Shown: positions 1-7,548, counted from the first letter of the stretch. The stretch: DNA of 64,000 nucleotides from Fictibacillus phosphorivorans (GCF_007673525.1 NZ_VDZU01000001.1:186001-250000), one strand, 5' to 3'. Made by a program: numbers and translations. The notes: generated from the sequence alone by a model not told the origin.

Positions 1-215
1 GGATAGTTGGCCATTAAAGCCATCCACAGAGTACCGACTACCGTGGCAATAATTGTTGCAATAAAGACAGTGTCAAAAGGAACACCAGCAGAATGCAGGA
101 TGATTGGATTGACTATGACAATGTACACCATCGTTAAGAATGTAGTGATTCCTGCTAATATTTCTGTTTTGATGGTCGTACCAAGTTCTTTTAGTTTAAA
201 AAATGAAGAAAGCAT
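1..215 (-). CDS. NCS2-family purine permease, 5' part (AzgA/PbuG/PbuO type), cut by window edge
   Basis: The first 71 codons of a membrane transporter read leftwards off the window. The start MLSSFFKLKELGTT is followed by a hydrophobic segment containing ILAGITTFLTMVYIVIVNP, the typical first helix of the AzgA-like branch of NCS2 permeases, which import hypoxanthine, guanine or adenine by proton symport. The ATG is preceded by TGGAGGTTCT as ribosome-binding site. It is divergent from ywhD. A promoter with PurBox-like half-sites lies just upstream and fits purine control. Which purine is carried cannot be told from this fragment. Confidence 0.85.
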   Translation of the reverse strand, partial: MLSSFFKLKELGTTIKTEILAGITTFLTMVYIVIVNPIILHSAGVPFDTVFIATIIATVVGTLWMALMANY

Positions 216-234
216 ACGTTAGAACCTCCAAAAT

Positions 235-289
235 ACGAACGATTTATAAGTACATGATATATAATATTCGTTTTTAGGTACAATTTCAA
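235..289 (-). promoter_or_regulatory. Promoter of the purine permease with PurBox-like inverted half-sites
   Basis: On the minus strand TTGAAA (284-289) and TATTAT (261-266) are separated by exactly 17 bp. Two inverted CGAA half-sites, ACGAACGAT (235-243) and, on the opposite strand, AACGAATAT (264-272), flank and overlap the -10. B. subtilis PurR binds inverted CCGAACWWT PurBoxes upstream of pbuG and pbuO, so PurR control is a reasonable inference, although each half-site differs from consensus. Confidence 0.5.
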
Positions 290-377
290 CAATTATCTTC
301 AAACTTTCCAACTGAGAGTTTTGCGTGATTTGTGATACAATACGTGTTAACAATGAATGTTTAGAGGAGCTGGAAGC

Positions 378-908
378 ATGAAAGATTTTTTCAATTCCAA
401 TGATGCTGATAAAAAGAAAAAAGGAATGGGCTTTACCATCATAAGTGGTGACTCCACAGACGGTCATGGTGGTTATGGTGTGGGAAGTTTGACACTTGAT
501 CACGTAACACCTGTTATCGTAGATGTAGAAGAGTCGATCGCTTATATCGATATGGGAGCGATGCACGCGAGAAGTGATGTGGAAAAGCGCATCAAGTTTA
601 CGCCAAATCGTGAAGATACGCCTAATCCCCGTCTTTATTGGCTCGTTTGGGTTACGATCAATAGAAATGCAGAAGGTCCGTTTTATTTCGGATTGACTGC
701 ATGCGAGATGCAAGTAGATGTTGAAGCGCGAAGAGGGTATAAAAGTCTTCCAGAACACGTAAACCGCATGGATAAATCCATGAAGGGCAAAGTGATCGTA
801 GAGGAGATGGACGAAAACGCTCGTCGCGTGCTTGGAAACTTCCTTAAAGAGAATGATGAAGCGATGTTTAACCGTTCGAGTGACGAAATCAAGTCATTAG
901 TGGAATAA
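378..908 (+). CDS. ywhD: YwhD family protein of unknown function
   Basis: A 176-residue soluble protein recognised as YwhD, conserved in Bacillaceae (about 172 residues in B. subtilis), with no assigned biochemical function. It begins MKDFFNSNDADKKKKGMGFT and carries the family segments YGVGSLTLDHV and NPRLYWLVWVTI. The ATG at 378 is chosen because GAGGAGC lies just upstream; an in-frame ATG 21 nt earlier has no ribosome-binding site. As in B. subtilis it neighbours pbpG, here convergent with it. No signal peptide or membrane segment is visible. Confidence 0.9.
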   Translation: MKDFFNSNDADKKKKGMGFTIISGDSTDGHGGYGVGSLTLDHVTPVIVDVEESIAYIDMGAMHARSDVEKRIKFTPNREDTPNPRLYWLVWVTINRNAEGPFYFGLTACEMQVDVEARRGYKSLPEHVNRMDKSMKGKVIVEEMDENARRVLGNFLKENDEAMFNRSSDEIKSLVE

Positions 909-1021
909 AAATGGCAAAGTTATGAACCTTTTTTGAACATTTTGCAAATAACTTGTGACAAGAAAGCACTTCCATTAAAATATAGGTAGCATTGTACACA
1001 CAATGTTTCTAGGACAATAAA

Positions 1022-1064
1022 GTGCCCGGGGCTCCTGTAGTAGAGCTCCGGGCATTTTATTTTG
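1022..1064 (+). terminator. Intrinsic terminator downstream of ywhD
   Basis: GC-rich hairpin (TGCCCGG-GCTC paired with GAGC-CCGGGCA) followed by ATTTTATTTT. It probably ends the ywhD transcript, although it lies about 115 nt past the stop codon. Confidence 0.8.
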
Positions 1065-1097
1065 TCTATTAGAATTCGTTTATGAGTGAAGAATCCT

Positions 1098-1182
1098 GTC
1101 GATTCGTGGATACTCCATCCAAATTTGTGGATTGCGGCTCCATATTTCTGGATACTTTTGGATTCAGACCAAAAACATCTGA
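1098..1182. repeat. 21-bp-period degenerate repeat array A (TGTGGATTC-type core)
   Basis: GGA cores fall at 1108, 1129 and 1150 (21-bp steps), with one more at 1160. Units resemble TTTGTGGATTC-N10. The array lies past the ywhD terminator, between the convergent 3' ends of ywhD and pbpG. The same core family recurs at 35 kb and 46 kb. Function unknown. Confidence 0.6.
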
Positions 1183-1225
1183 AGTCACCGCTTTTCTCAC
1201 CCACCGAAGGGCACCTTCACCGTCA

Positions 1226-3289
1226 TCACCAAGAAAAAATCCGCTTGAAAAAACCTTTTTCCTCTTTTTTCTGCTCTAATTTTACTTTTATTTCACTTGA
1301 AGCACCATGCTCATCACAATACTCTACAGGTTCTGTTCCTTTTTCATAATAAGAGATACGCGTTACCGGACAGCTATCGGTTGCGAGCTTTCCGTTTTGT
1401 GGGTTGATCGTTACCGCAGTTACGCCTTCTGGTTGTTCAAACGATAAGATCTCTTTGTTCTTCAACGCGCCTTCCATAAAATAAGCCCAGATTCGTTTGG
1501 AGTATCCCGTGTCGTTCACATCATGCAGCTCTTCATTGTTATCGTATCCGACCCAAACGCCAGTAACGAGTTGAGGAGAATATCCGACCATCCAGCTGTC
1601 ATTTGGCGTAGAGCCAGATTTTCCAGCCATCGGACGCGTCAGATAGTGGTTGATACTTGATCCCGTAACACTCGTATAGTCATTTAATTTTTCATCAAAC
1701 GTACCAGCTAACAGATCGGTCATGACAAAAGCTTTGTTCTCGTCGATCACTTGTTTGCTTTCATATTTATGTTCATACAGCACTTTCCCTTTAGAATCTG
1801 TGATCTTCGTAATAAACACAGGATCTACTTTTTTACCGCCGTTCGCAAAAACGCCGTATGCGTTTGTCATCTCTAACACACCTACTGCTTTAGAGCCTAG
1901 TGCGAGTGAAGGGATGCTAGCGAGTTCACTTTTAATTCCGAACTTCTTAGCTGTTTTAACAAGCTTCTTCGGACCGAGATAGAGATTCGTTTTAACAGCA
2001 TAAATATTATCGGAAAGAGCAAGCGCCTGAGCCATTGTAATAAAATCATTCGCATAGCGGTTCTTGAAGTTTTTCGGCTTATAATCGCCTATGCCATCTC
2101 CCATCGCGAATGTTGTTGGTTCTGACTTGATCGGAGTAGACGCCGTGTATCCATGCTCGAGCGCCGTATAATATAGAAATGGCTTAAACGTTGAACCAGG
2201 TGCGCGCTTCGCTTGAAGCGCACGGTTAAACGAACTCTGCTCAAAATCTCTGCCGCCAACGAGCGCTTTCACATCTCCGCTTCTAGGGTCCATAGCGACT
2301 AATGCTGTCTGGATCGAACTGTTATCGATGATGCGATTTTCAATTGTGTGTTCAGCAACTTCCTGCATTTTTGGATCAAGCGTCGTGTAGATTCGCAGTC
2401 CACCAAACTGTATCGAGTTCGTGTTCACGTTCAGCTCTCTTTTTAAAGCACGCATCACAGCATCCTGAAAATAAGGAGCGACCGTAGCGATTTCTTCCTC
2501 TTCTTCTCGTACATAGGTTAACTGATCCGATGCTGCTTTTTGGACGGCTGACTTCTTAATCGTTCCATCTTCAGCCATCGCGTTTAAGATGATGCTTTGT
2601 CTTTTTTTCGCGTTCTCTTCATGAAGGATCGGAGAATAGTAGCTCGGACCTTTAGGGATTCCCGCCAACATCGTCGCTTCACTCAGTGAAAGATCTTTTG
2701 CATCTTTGCCAAAATAATAGCGAGAAGCAGACTGAATCCCGTATGAACCATGTCCGTAATAGATCGTGTTCAAATAACCTTCTAAAATCTCATCCTTTGA
2801 ATAACTCATCTCAAGGCGCAGTGTGTAGAACGCCTCTTGAAACTTTCTTCGCCATGTTTTGTCATGTGTTAAAAAAAGATTCCGTGCATATTGCTGCGTG
2901 ATGGTACTGGCTCCTTGGACTTTTGCGCCAGCCTTAATGTCAGCGAGTAAAGCACCGCCAATACGCTTCATATCAAAACCGTTATGTTTATAAAAACTTT
3001 TATCTTCAATAGAGATCGTAGCGCCGATCACATGTTTATCAATTTTTTTGAGTGGAACCCAATATCGGTTCTGACCGCCGTTGTTGATCTCACCCATTTT
3101 AGAACCGTCCGCTGCATACATGATGGTTGTTTGCGGAACAAGCAGAGCGGGAGGGCCCATGAGTTTAGCGAGCAGCAACAGCCCAACAAAGGATAATGCA
3201 AAGCATCCAGTGACGATAAGACCCCATTTTTTCATCCAGCGTATTTTCTGCTGTTTCGTAGCTTCTTTATAGATCTGCCAAAACTTCAT
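1226..3289 (-). CDS. pbpG: Class A penicillin-binding protein (PbpG-like)
   Basis: Bifunctional peptidoglycan synthase of 687 residues, about the length of B. subtilis PbpG (YwhE). An N-terminal membrane anchor covers residues 22-44. The glycosyltransferase domain (about 80-250) shows EDKSFY with catalytic Glu95 and STITQQYARNL. The transpeptidase domain (about 325-600) has the serine motif STFK (Ser366-Lys369), SDN (426-428) and KSGS (557-560). The enzyme polymerises lipid II and cross-links stem peptides outside the membrane. In B. subtilis pbpG is forespore-expressed and acts in spore peptidoglycan synthesis; the same role is inferred here. AAGGAGGGCGG precedes the ATG. Confidence 0.95.
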   Translation of the reverse strand: MKFWQIYKEATKQQKIRWMKKWGLIVTGCFALSFVGLLLLAKLMGPPALLVPQTTIMYAADGSKMGEINNGGQNRYWVPLKKIDKHVIGATISIEDKSFYKHNGFDMKRIGGALLADIKAGAKVQGASTITQQYARNLFLTHDKTWRRKFQEAFYTLRLEMSYSKDEILEGYLNTIYYGHGSYGIQSASRYYFGKDAKDLSLSEATMLAGIPKGPSYYSPILHEENAKKRQSIILNAMAEDGTIKKSAVQKAASDQLTYVREEEEEIATVAPYFQDAVMRALKRELNVNTNSIQFGGLRIYTTLDPKMQEVAEHTIENRIIDNSSIQTALVAMDPRSGDVKALVGGRDFEQSSFNRALQAKRAPGSTFKPFLYYTALEHGYTASTPIKSEPTTFAMGDGIGDYKPKNFKNRYANDFITMAQALALSDNIYAVKTNLYLGPKKLVKTAKKFGIKSELASIPSLALGSKAVGVLEMTNAYGVFANGGKKVDPVFITKITDSKGKVLYEHKYESKQVIDENKAFVMTDLLAGTFDEKLNDYTSVTGSSINHYLTRPMAGKSGSTPNDSWMVGYSPQLVTGVWVGYDNNEELHDVNDTGYSKRIWAYFMEGALKNKEILSFEQPEGVTAVTINPQNGKLATDSCPVTRISYYEKGTEPVEYCDEHGASSEIKVKLEQKKEEKGFFKRIFSW

Positions 3290-3407
3290 AATCCGCCCTC
3301 CTTAAAAACTCTCATTTTGTTATCTAGTATGGTGAAAAAAGATGCTCCTTAAACGTGATAAGGGAATGAAGTGCTATAATGGCTGTGAGAAAGAGGAGGT
3401 TCGTAAC

Positions 3408-4694
3408 ATGCTTATACAAAACATTCAATATATGACGTCTTCGGCAGATGGAAAATGGGTTGTTAACACGGGAGACATCCTTATAAAAGATAATAGGATT
3501 GATTCAATAGGAAACTTTGAATGCGATGAAACGGTTGAGAAGCTCGACGGAAAAGGGATGCTGGCGCTGCCGGGTCTTGTAAACGGACATCAGCATACAC
3601 CGATGTCGCTGTTGCGTTGCTATAGTGATGATGTGACATTGATGACTTGGTTAAATAAAAAGATGCTTCCGCTTGAGATGAAGATGAATGATGAAGATCG
3701 CTATTGGGGTGGACTTCTTTCCATGGCGGAAATGATCAAGAGTGGAACCACGTCTTACGCAGATATGTACATAGGAATCGATACAATCGGTGAAGCGGCT
3801 GTAGAATCAGGCATTCGCTCCGTTATAGCGCGTGGACTTATCGCGATGGACTCGGATTATGAAGGTCGGCTGAAGGAAGCGGCAGATGTTGTTGATCGCT
3901 GGCACGGAAAAGGAGACGGAAGGATTACAACGATGATCGCGCCGCATTCTCCGTATATGTGTCCACCTGATTTTTTGAGAGCTGCTGTAAATCTTTCAAA
4001 AGAAAAGAACGTTCCGCTTCATATTCATTTAGCGGAAACGAAAGACGAAGAGAAAATGATTCAAGAAAAGCACGGGTTAAGACCGGTTGAATATTTAAAA
4101 CAAGCAGGTGTGTTCGATCGCCATGTACTGCTCGCGCATGGTGTTCATTTTAACGATGCAGATTATGAAACGCTGAAAACCGTGCAGGGCGGGATCATTC
4201 ACAATCCGGTAAGTAACGCGAAGCTCGGATGCGGGATCAGTGATGTGAAACGTTTGATGGATAGCGGTGTGAAGGTTGGTCTAGGAACGGATGGACCAGC
4301 GAGTGCAAGCTCTCTTGATCTGTTCTTAGAAATGAAAGCTGCTAGCTGGTTCCAAAAATTAAAGTACGAAGATGCGGCGGTTCTCAGTGCGCATGATGTG
4401 TTATCGATGGCCACACAGAACGGTGCTGACATCCTTGGAATCGGGGATGATGTTGGTTCCATAACGGTTGGTAAGAAAGCGGACATTCTTTTAATGGACA
4501 TGAACAAACTTCATCTCACGCCGAGTCATGAACATGCTAATCTTCTAGTATATTCTGCAACGGGACAAGACGTGGATACGGTGATCATCGATGGCAAAGT
4601 TGTTATGCGTGGCCGCGAGTTGAAGACGATTGATGAAGAAAAAGTGATAGCAAACGCTAAAGAACGAACGAAAGAACTTCTAGTGCGATTATGA
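3408..4694 (+). CDS. mtaD: Amidohydrolase, probable 5-methylthioadenosine/S-adenosylhomocysteine deaminase
   Basis: 428-residue member of the metal-dependent amidohydrolase superfamily (TRZ/ATZ-MtaD branch). Metal ligands are visible as GHQHTP (His61, His63), HIHLAET, HGVHF and GTDGPASASSLD. MtaD enzymes deaminate the purine of MTA or SAH to inosine derivatives in methionine salvage, but the same fold hosts other deaminases, so the substrate is inferred. The ATG at 3408 follows AAGAGGAGG; an in-frame ATG at 3342 lacks a ribosome-binding site and is rejected. The gene is monocistronic, with its own promoter-like TATAAT at 3376 and a terminator directly after the stop. Confidence 0.85.
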   Translation: MLIQNIQYMTSSADGKWVVNTGDILIKDNRIDSIGNFECDETVEKLDGKGMLALPGLVNGHQHTPMSLLRCYSDDVTLMTWLNKKMLPLEMKMNDEDRYWGGLLSMAEMIKSGTTSYADMYIGIDTIGEAAVESGIRSVIARGLIAMDSDYEGRLKEAADVVDRWHGKGDGRITTMIAPHSPYMCPPDFLRAAVNLSKEKNVPLHIHLAETKDEEKMIQEKHGLRPVEYLKQAGVFDRHVLLAHGVHFNDADYETLKTVQGGIIHNPVSNAKLGCGISDVKRLMDSGVKVGLGTDGPASASSLDLFLEMKAASWFQKLKYEDAAVLSAHDVLSMATQNGADILGIGDDVGSITVGKKADILLMDMNKLHLTPSHEHANLLVYSATGQDVDTVIIDGKVVMRGRELKTIDEEKVIANAKERTKELLVRL

Positions 4695-4702
4695 TAAGTA
4701 GG

Positions 4703-4730
4703 GTGTCTCAAATTTGAGGCACTTTTTTTG
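4703..4730 (+). terminator. Terminator of the amidohydrolase gene
   Basis: Ten-base-pair stem (GTGTCTCAAA paired with TTTGAGGCAC, one G-U pair) followed by seven T residues. Confidence 0.92.
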
Positions 4731-4742
4731 TTGTAAAAATGA

Positions 4743-4774
4743 TTGACACGAAAATTATAATCATGATATTATAA
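4743..4774 (+). promoter_or_regulatory. carD-like gene promoter with possible PerR/Fur-type box
   Basis: TTGACA and TATTAT are separated by 18 bp. The spacer contains TTATAATCATGATAT, which matches 13 of 15 positions of the PerR box TTATAATnATTATAA. An outer inverted repeat TTATAAT...ATTATAA is also present. The promoter is well supported; regulation by a Fur-family protein is only suggested. Confidence 0.6.
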
Positions 4775-4839
4775 AATATTTGATTAAATTATAAGGGTGT
4801 GGTACTCTTAGAAGGTTAGCAAATCTGGAGGTGGAGTAT

Positions 4840-5301
4840 TTGTTTCAAATTGGCGATAACATTGTGTACCCAATGCATGGAGTAGGTGTAATTGAAGCCA
4901 TTGAAGAAAAAGAATTCCCCGATGAAAAACAACAGTACTATGTGATAAAGATGTCAGTCAGCAACATGCAAGTTATGATTCCAGCATGTAAGATTATGAA
5001 TTCTAGAATTCGTCCTGTTACAGAACTCTTAGCATTAAAGCAGATTATGCACGACTTTCAAAATGGAGAATCGGAAACATTACTAACGTGGAAAGAAAGA
5101 TACAAAGTAAATACAGACAAGCTAAAAACGGGTGAAATACGCGAAGGTGCTGAAGTTGTACGTGATTTAATGCGTATGAAGAAAGAAAAAACACTGAATG
5201 CAAGCGAAAAAAAAATGTTGGAAAATGCATATGGATTTTTAATTAGTGAACTTGAAGTAATCAAAGGAATCACTGAAACCCAGATAAAAAGTTTCTGTTA
5301 A
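4840..5301 (+). CDS. CarD/CdnL-TRCF domain transcription regulator (YdeB-like)
   Basis: 153-residue CarD-like protein. The N-terminal RNA-polymerase-interacting domain reads MFQIGDNIVYPMHGVGVIEA and spans about residues 1-60. The rest is a helical DNA-binding domain. Family members bind the beta subunit of RNA polymerase and stabilise or destabilise open complexes. The TTG at 4840 is selected because the family starts MFQIGD-IVYPMHG and CTGGAGGTGG lies 7 nt upstream; a GTG at 4831 lies inside that ribosome-binding site. The length equals B. subtilis YdeB (153). It has its own promoter and no operon partner. Confidence 0.9.
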   Translation: MFQIGDNIVYPMHGVGVIEAIEEKEFPDEKQQYYVIKMSVSNMQVMIPACKIMNSRIRPVTELLALKQIMHDFQNGESETLLTWKERYKVNTDKLKTGEIREGAEVVRDLMRMKKEKTLNASEKKMLENAYGFLISELEVIKGITETQIKSFC

Positions 5302-5504
5302 GGTTTAATGAAATGGTATGGGATCATTAAAAGGGTCTCATTAATAATTTTTTCAGAGACAATACACTTCTTAAACTTACTTATAGTAACCTCTTTAATT
5401 TCTACAACACTTTAATCCTTAATTTTTGATTTTACTTTCCTCTTTAACATTATGAAGTTTTTCAAATCAATTCTAATCAATAATCATATGATTGTTGTAA
5501 TACT
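5302..5504. other. AT-rich intergenic stretch with no recognisable feature
   Basis: About 200 bp of very AT-rich sequence after the carD-like gene. A weak inverted repeat (GGGTCTCATTAATAATTTTTT around 5334-5354) may act as a terminator. No coding potential was seen. Confidence 0.4.
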
Positions 5505-5690
5505 GATTCACACTGGCACGGACAAGGAGCCGTAAGGATGGAAGAGAGGTAGGGCTTTCATTGTTTTAGGTAACCTCAGTGACTATTAATTAGAAGATTA
5601 CTCATCCACCTCCACAAGTACTGTTAATTAAATATTAAATGGGAAAAGCAGCCGAGAGTGGGTAACGCGGGTTGCTTTTTTTATTTTTGG
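5505..5690 (+). ncRNA. Possible structured leader RNA ending in a terminator (T-box-like, degenerate)
   Basis: Short motifs appear in the order expected of a T-box leader: GGAGCCGTAAGG (5526-5537), AGAGAGGTAGGG (5543-5554), then AGAGTGGGTAACGCGGG (5655-5671), which resembles AGGGTGGTACCGCG with one insertion and one substitution. GCAGCC...GGTTGC followed by TTTTTTTATTTTT closes a terminator-like hairpin. The next gene is a hydrolase with its own leader ORF and no aminoacyl-tRNA link, so this may be a decayed or unrelated structured RNA. The hairpin is the only firm part. Confidence 0.3.
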
Positions 5691-5769
5691 TAAAAAGTTC
5701 AGAAAATTATGTTAAAATAAATACGGTTCTAATACCATTAATTATATAAAAGAAGGAGGCCGACGCGTC

Positions 5770-5799
5770 ATGATCATTAAATGGATCAAACTTCGATAA
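5770..5799 (+). CDS. Nine-codon leader peptide MIIKWIKLR
   Basis: A tiny ORF with a strong ribosome-binding site (AAGGAGG at 5753-5759), ATG, nine sense codons, and consecutive TAA and TGA stops. The last three residues are Lys-Leu-Arg. A Lys/Arg-X-Lys/Arg pattern is the known macrolide-dependent ribosome arrest motif of leader peptides such as ErmDL. The stop lies 5 nt before the first arm of a terminator hairpin and about 90 nt before the hydrolase start. This layout is that of a regulatory uORF in transcription attenuation. Translation and the inducer are inferred. Confidence 0.6.
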   Translation: MIIKWIKLR

Positions 5800-5803
5800 T
5801 GAC

Positions 5804-5854
5804 AAGTGCAGGCCAAGATAACTCCGTTGAGTGCTTATTGATCTGCGCTTTTTA
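5804..5854 (+). terminator. Attenuator hairpin between leader ORF and hydrolase gene
   Basis: AAGTGCAG (5804-5811) pairs with CTGCGCTT (5843-5850, one G-U pair), with an inner ACTC/GAGT helix (5821-5824, 5829-5832), followed by TTTTT. A ribosome stalled at codons 8-9 of the leader would reach roughly position 5806 and occupy the base of the stem. Read-through would lead straight to the hydrolase. Confidence 0.6.
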
Positions 5855-5887
5855 AAGTGGCAAAAAATAAAATCACGGAGGGAAACA

Positions 5888-6739
5888 ATGATGAAACAGC
5901 AACTTTTGCAAACAAATCGAGTGGAAATAAATACGGAAAGCTTCGGTAACCCCAACGATCCCCCAGTTCTACTGATCATGGGTGCAATGTCGTCGCTCGA
6001 CTGGTGGGATGAAAAATTTTGTGAGCGTCTTGCGGCAGCAGGGAGATACGTGATTCGGTATGATCATCGCGATCTCGGCCAATCCGTAGTCTATGAACCT
6101 GGTACGTCGAACTATACGATTACAGATCTGGCTGATGATGCGTTTGGCATTCTAGATGCTTATTCTATAGAAAAAGTGAACATCATGGGAATGTCTCTTG
6201 GGGGAATGATCGGGCAGATTATGGCGATCAAACACCCTGAACGTGTGCTTAGCCTGACGATCCTTGCATCCAGTGTTTTTGGTTCTGAGCAAGCTGAGCT
6301 GCCTCAGATGGATCAGAAAATTTTAGATTTCCATGGAAAAAGTGCTTCCGTTGATTGGAATGATCGAGAAGAAGCTGTTGCTTATCTAGCAGATGGCTGG
6401 GCAGTCCTATCTGGATCTAAACCTTTTGAAAAGAAAAGAATGTACGCATTGGCAGAAAGAGAATACACGCGTGCCAAACAGATTCAAAGCAGATTTAATT
6501 ATATTTTTCTAGGCGGCGGTGAAGAGTATTTCGATCGTATGAATGAAATTACAGTTCCTACGATCATCCTTCATGGAACAGAAGATCGTGCCCTTCCGTT
6601 CGAACATGGTCAAGCGTTAGCGAGGGCGATTCCGCATGCTGAACTCGTCACTCTTGAAGGAACAGGCCATGAGCTGCATACAGAGGATTGGGATATTATT
6701 ATAGACTCGATTGTAAGGAATAGGTTTATAGGTGAGTAA
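5888..6739 (+). CDS. Alpha/beta hydrolase, candidate macrolide esterase-like enzyme
   Basis: 283-residue soluble alpha/beta-hydrolase. The nucleophile elbow is GMSLG (Ser103), the acid HGTEDRALP (Asp233) and the base GTGHELH (His261). The N-terminal part LLIMGAMSSLDWW and VIRYDHRDLGQS resembles the EstX/EstT/RdmC group, some of whose members open macrolide lactones; this is from memory and the substrate is not proven. The start follows ACGGAGGG, so the ATG at 5888 is preferred over an upstream in-frame ATG at 5831, which lies in the attenuator. A terminator follows the gene, so it is transcribed alone behind the leader ORF. Confidence 0.85.
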   Translation: MMKQQLLQTNRVEINTESFGNPNDPPVLLIMGAMSSLDWWDEKFCERLAAAGRYVIRYDHRDLGQSVVYEPGTSNYTITDLADDAFGILDAYSIEKVNIMGMSLGGMIGQIMAIKHPERVLSLTILASSVFGSEQAELPQMDQKILDFHGKSASVDWNDREEAVAYLADGWAVLSGSKPFEKKRMYALAEREYTRAKQIQSRFNYIFLGGGEEYFDRMNEITVPTIILHGTEDRALPFEHGQALARAIPHAELVTLEGTGHELHTEDWDIIIDSIVRNRFIGE

Positions 6740-6749
6740 GGGTTTAAAG

Positions 6750-6788
6750 CCATGAGCGGGAAGGTTGCTCATGGTTTATTTATTTTTG
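6750..6788 (+). terminator. Terminator of the hydrolase gene
   Basis: CCATGAGC pairs with GCTCATGG, followed by TTTATTTATTTTT. Confidence 0.88.
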
Positions 6789-6835
6789 AGTAGTGCATTT
6801 TGTCAGGGCTAGGGGTATAGAATTGGGTGATGGAG

Positions 6836-6904
6836 TAACTCGCGGATATATGGACAAAACTCGCGGGATAAAATCAATAATTTCCGGGATTATAGCTCTA
6901 ATTT
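6836..6904. repeat. 21-22-bp-period degenerate repeat array B (CGCGGGAT-type core)
   Basis: Three units with GGA at 6844, 6866 and 6887 (steps of 22 and 21 bp), each in the context CGCGGAT, CGCGGGAT or TCCGGGAT. It sits past the hydrolase terminator, upstream of the end of the convergent toxin transcript. Confidence 0.5.
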
Positions 6905-6990
6905 ATTGAATTAGAGTGGGAAACACCCTATTGGTACAAGCGTGTTAACACGAATTGCTCCTAATTTGGCCGGTTATATCATAATCCACC

Positions 6991-7024
6991 AAAAAAGAAA
7001 TCGTCCGTGCACGAAACACGGACG
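6991..7024 (-). terminator. Terminator of the holin-like toxin transcript
   Basis: A perfect stem (CGTCCGTG paired with CACGGACG) is followed on the minus strand by ATTTCTTTTTT. It lies about 95 nt past the toxin stop codon and leaves a long 3' UTR, as in type I toxin mRNAs. Confidence 0.8.
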
Positions 7025-7062
7025 AATGGGGCGCCAGAAGGGACACACGAGTCGGTAAAGCG

Positions 7063-7100
7063 AGGCCGGATTTTCTTCAGACGAAAAGCCGGTGCTTTTA
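7063..7100 (+). ncRNA. Possible 3' end of an antisense antitoxin RNA
   Basis: CCGGATTTTC paired with GAAAAGCCGG forms a hairpin opposite the toxin 3' UTR, followed on the plus strand by GCTTTTA. In type I toxin loci an antisense RNA overlaps the toxin mRNA 3' end. Only this hairpin is visible; no antisense promoter could be assigned with confidence. Confidence 0.3.
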
Positions 7101-7116
7101 CACGTGTGACAGAGGC

Positions 7117-7203
7117 CTATTTATTTTTAGACGTAAGGACAGTAACGATAAGCGAGCTGAAAGCGACCGCGAACATCAACGCCTCAAAGATCGTCAGAGG
7201 CAT
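7117..7203 (-). CDS. Putative holin-like type I toxin (Hol-Tox family peptide)
   Basis: A 28-residue hydrophobic peptide, MPLTIFEALMFAVAFSSLIV followed by TVLTSKNK: one membrane helix and a lysine-containing tail. The TIFEALM start and overall pattern match small Bacillus peptides annotated as putative holin-like toxins. An SD-like AAGGGGGGTGAT covers the ATG, so the true initiator may be the CTG at 7197 (LTIFEALM), at normal spacing. The transcript would start near 7295 and end near 6990. Expression of such peptides is normally silenced by antisense RNA. Confidence 0.6.
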   Translation of the reverse strand: MPLTIFEALMFAVAFSSLIVTVLTSKNK

Positions 7204-7301
7204 CACCCCCCTTAACTGTAAGCTGCGGATACCCGCAAGATGTCCAGCTTCAGTTTAAAAAAGGGAATGCGCCGACCGTCTGTCCTTCTGAACGCTATCT
7301 C

Positions 7302-7332
7302 CATTATACCACTTAAGTAGTCAGAATAGTCA
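7302..7332 (-). promoter_or_regulatory. Promoter of the holin-like toxin gene
   Basis: On the minus strand a perfect TATAAT (complement of 7304-7309) lies about 100 nt upstream of the toxin, with CTGACT-type -35 candidates 18-19 bp further upstream. Confidence 0.5.
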
Positions 7333-7448
7333 GCCGAAAGAAACAGGGTATTCGACTCATTTTTAGTGGATGTCGATTAGGAAAACTGAATTGTGGTATG
7401 GATAAGAAGTGGTTATTTGAAATAAGCTGCATTCTTACAAAAATTGAA

Positions 7449-7478
7449 TTGGAATCTTAGGTCCCAGAATGCTATAAT
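7449..7478 (+). promoter_or_regulatory. speE promoter
   Basis: TTGGAA and TATAAT are separated by 18 bp, about 70 nt upstream of the speE start codon. Confidence 0.6.
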
Positions 7479-7548
7479 CATTTTGTTTGTAAAATCTCGA
7501 AACAACGATGCCTGGCATTTCAAAATATATAGTAGGAGTGAGACCAAC

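Noticed and set aside
219..758. Long minus-strand ORF of 179 codons opposite ywhD
   Set aside because: It is antisense to a well-recognised family protein, has low-complexity composition, no ribosome-binding site and no recognisable motif.
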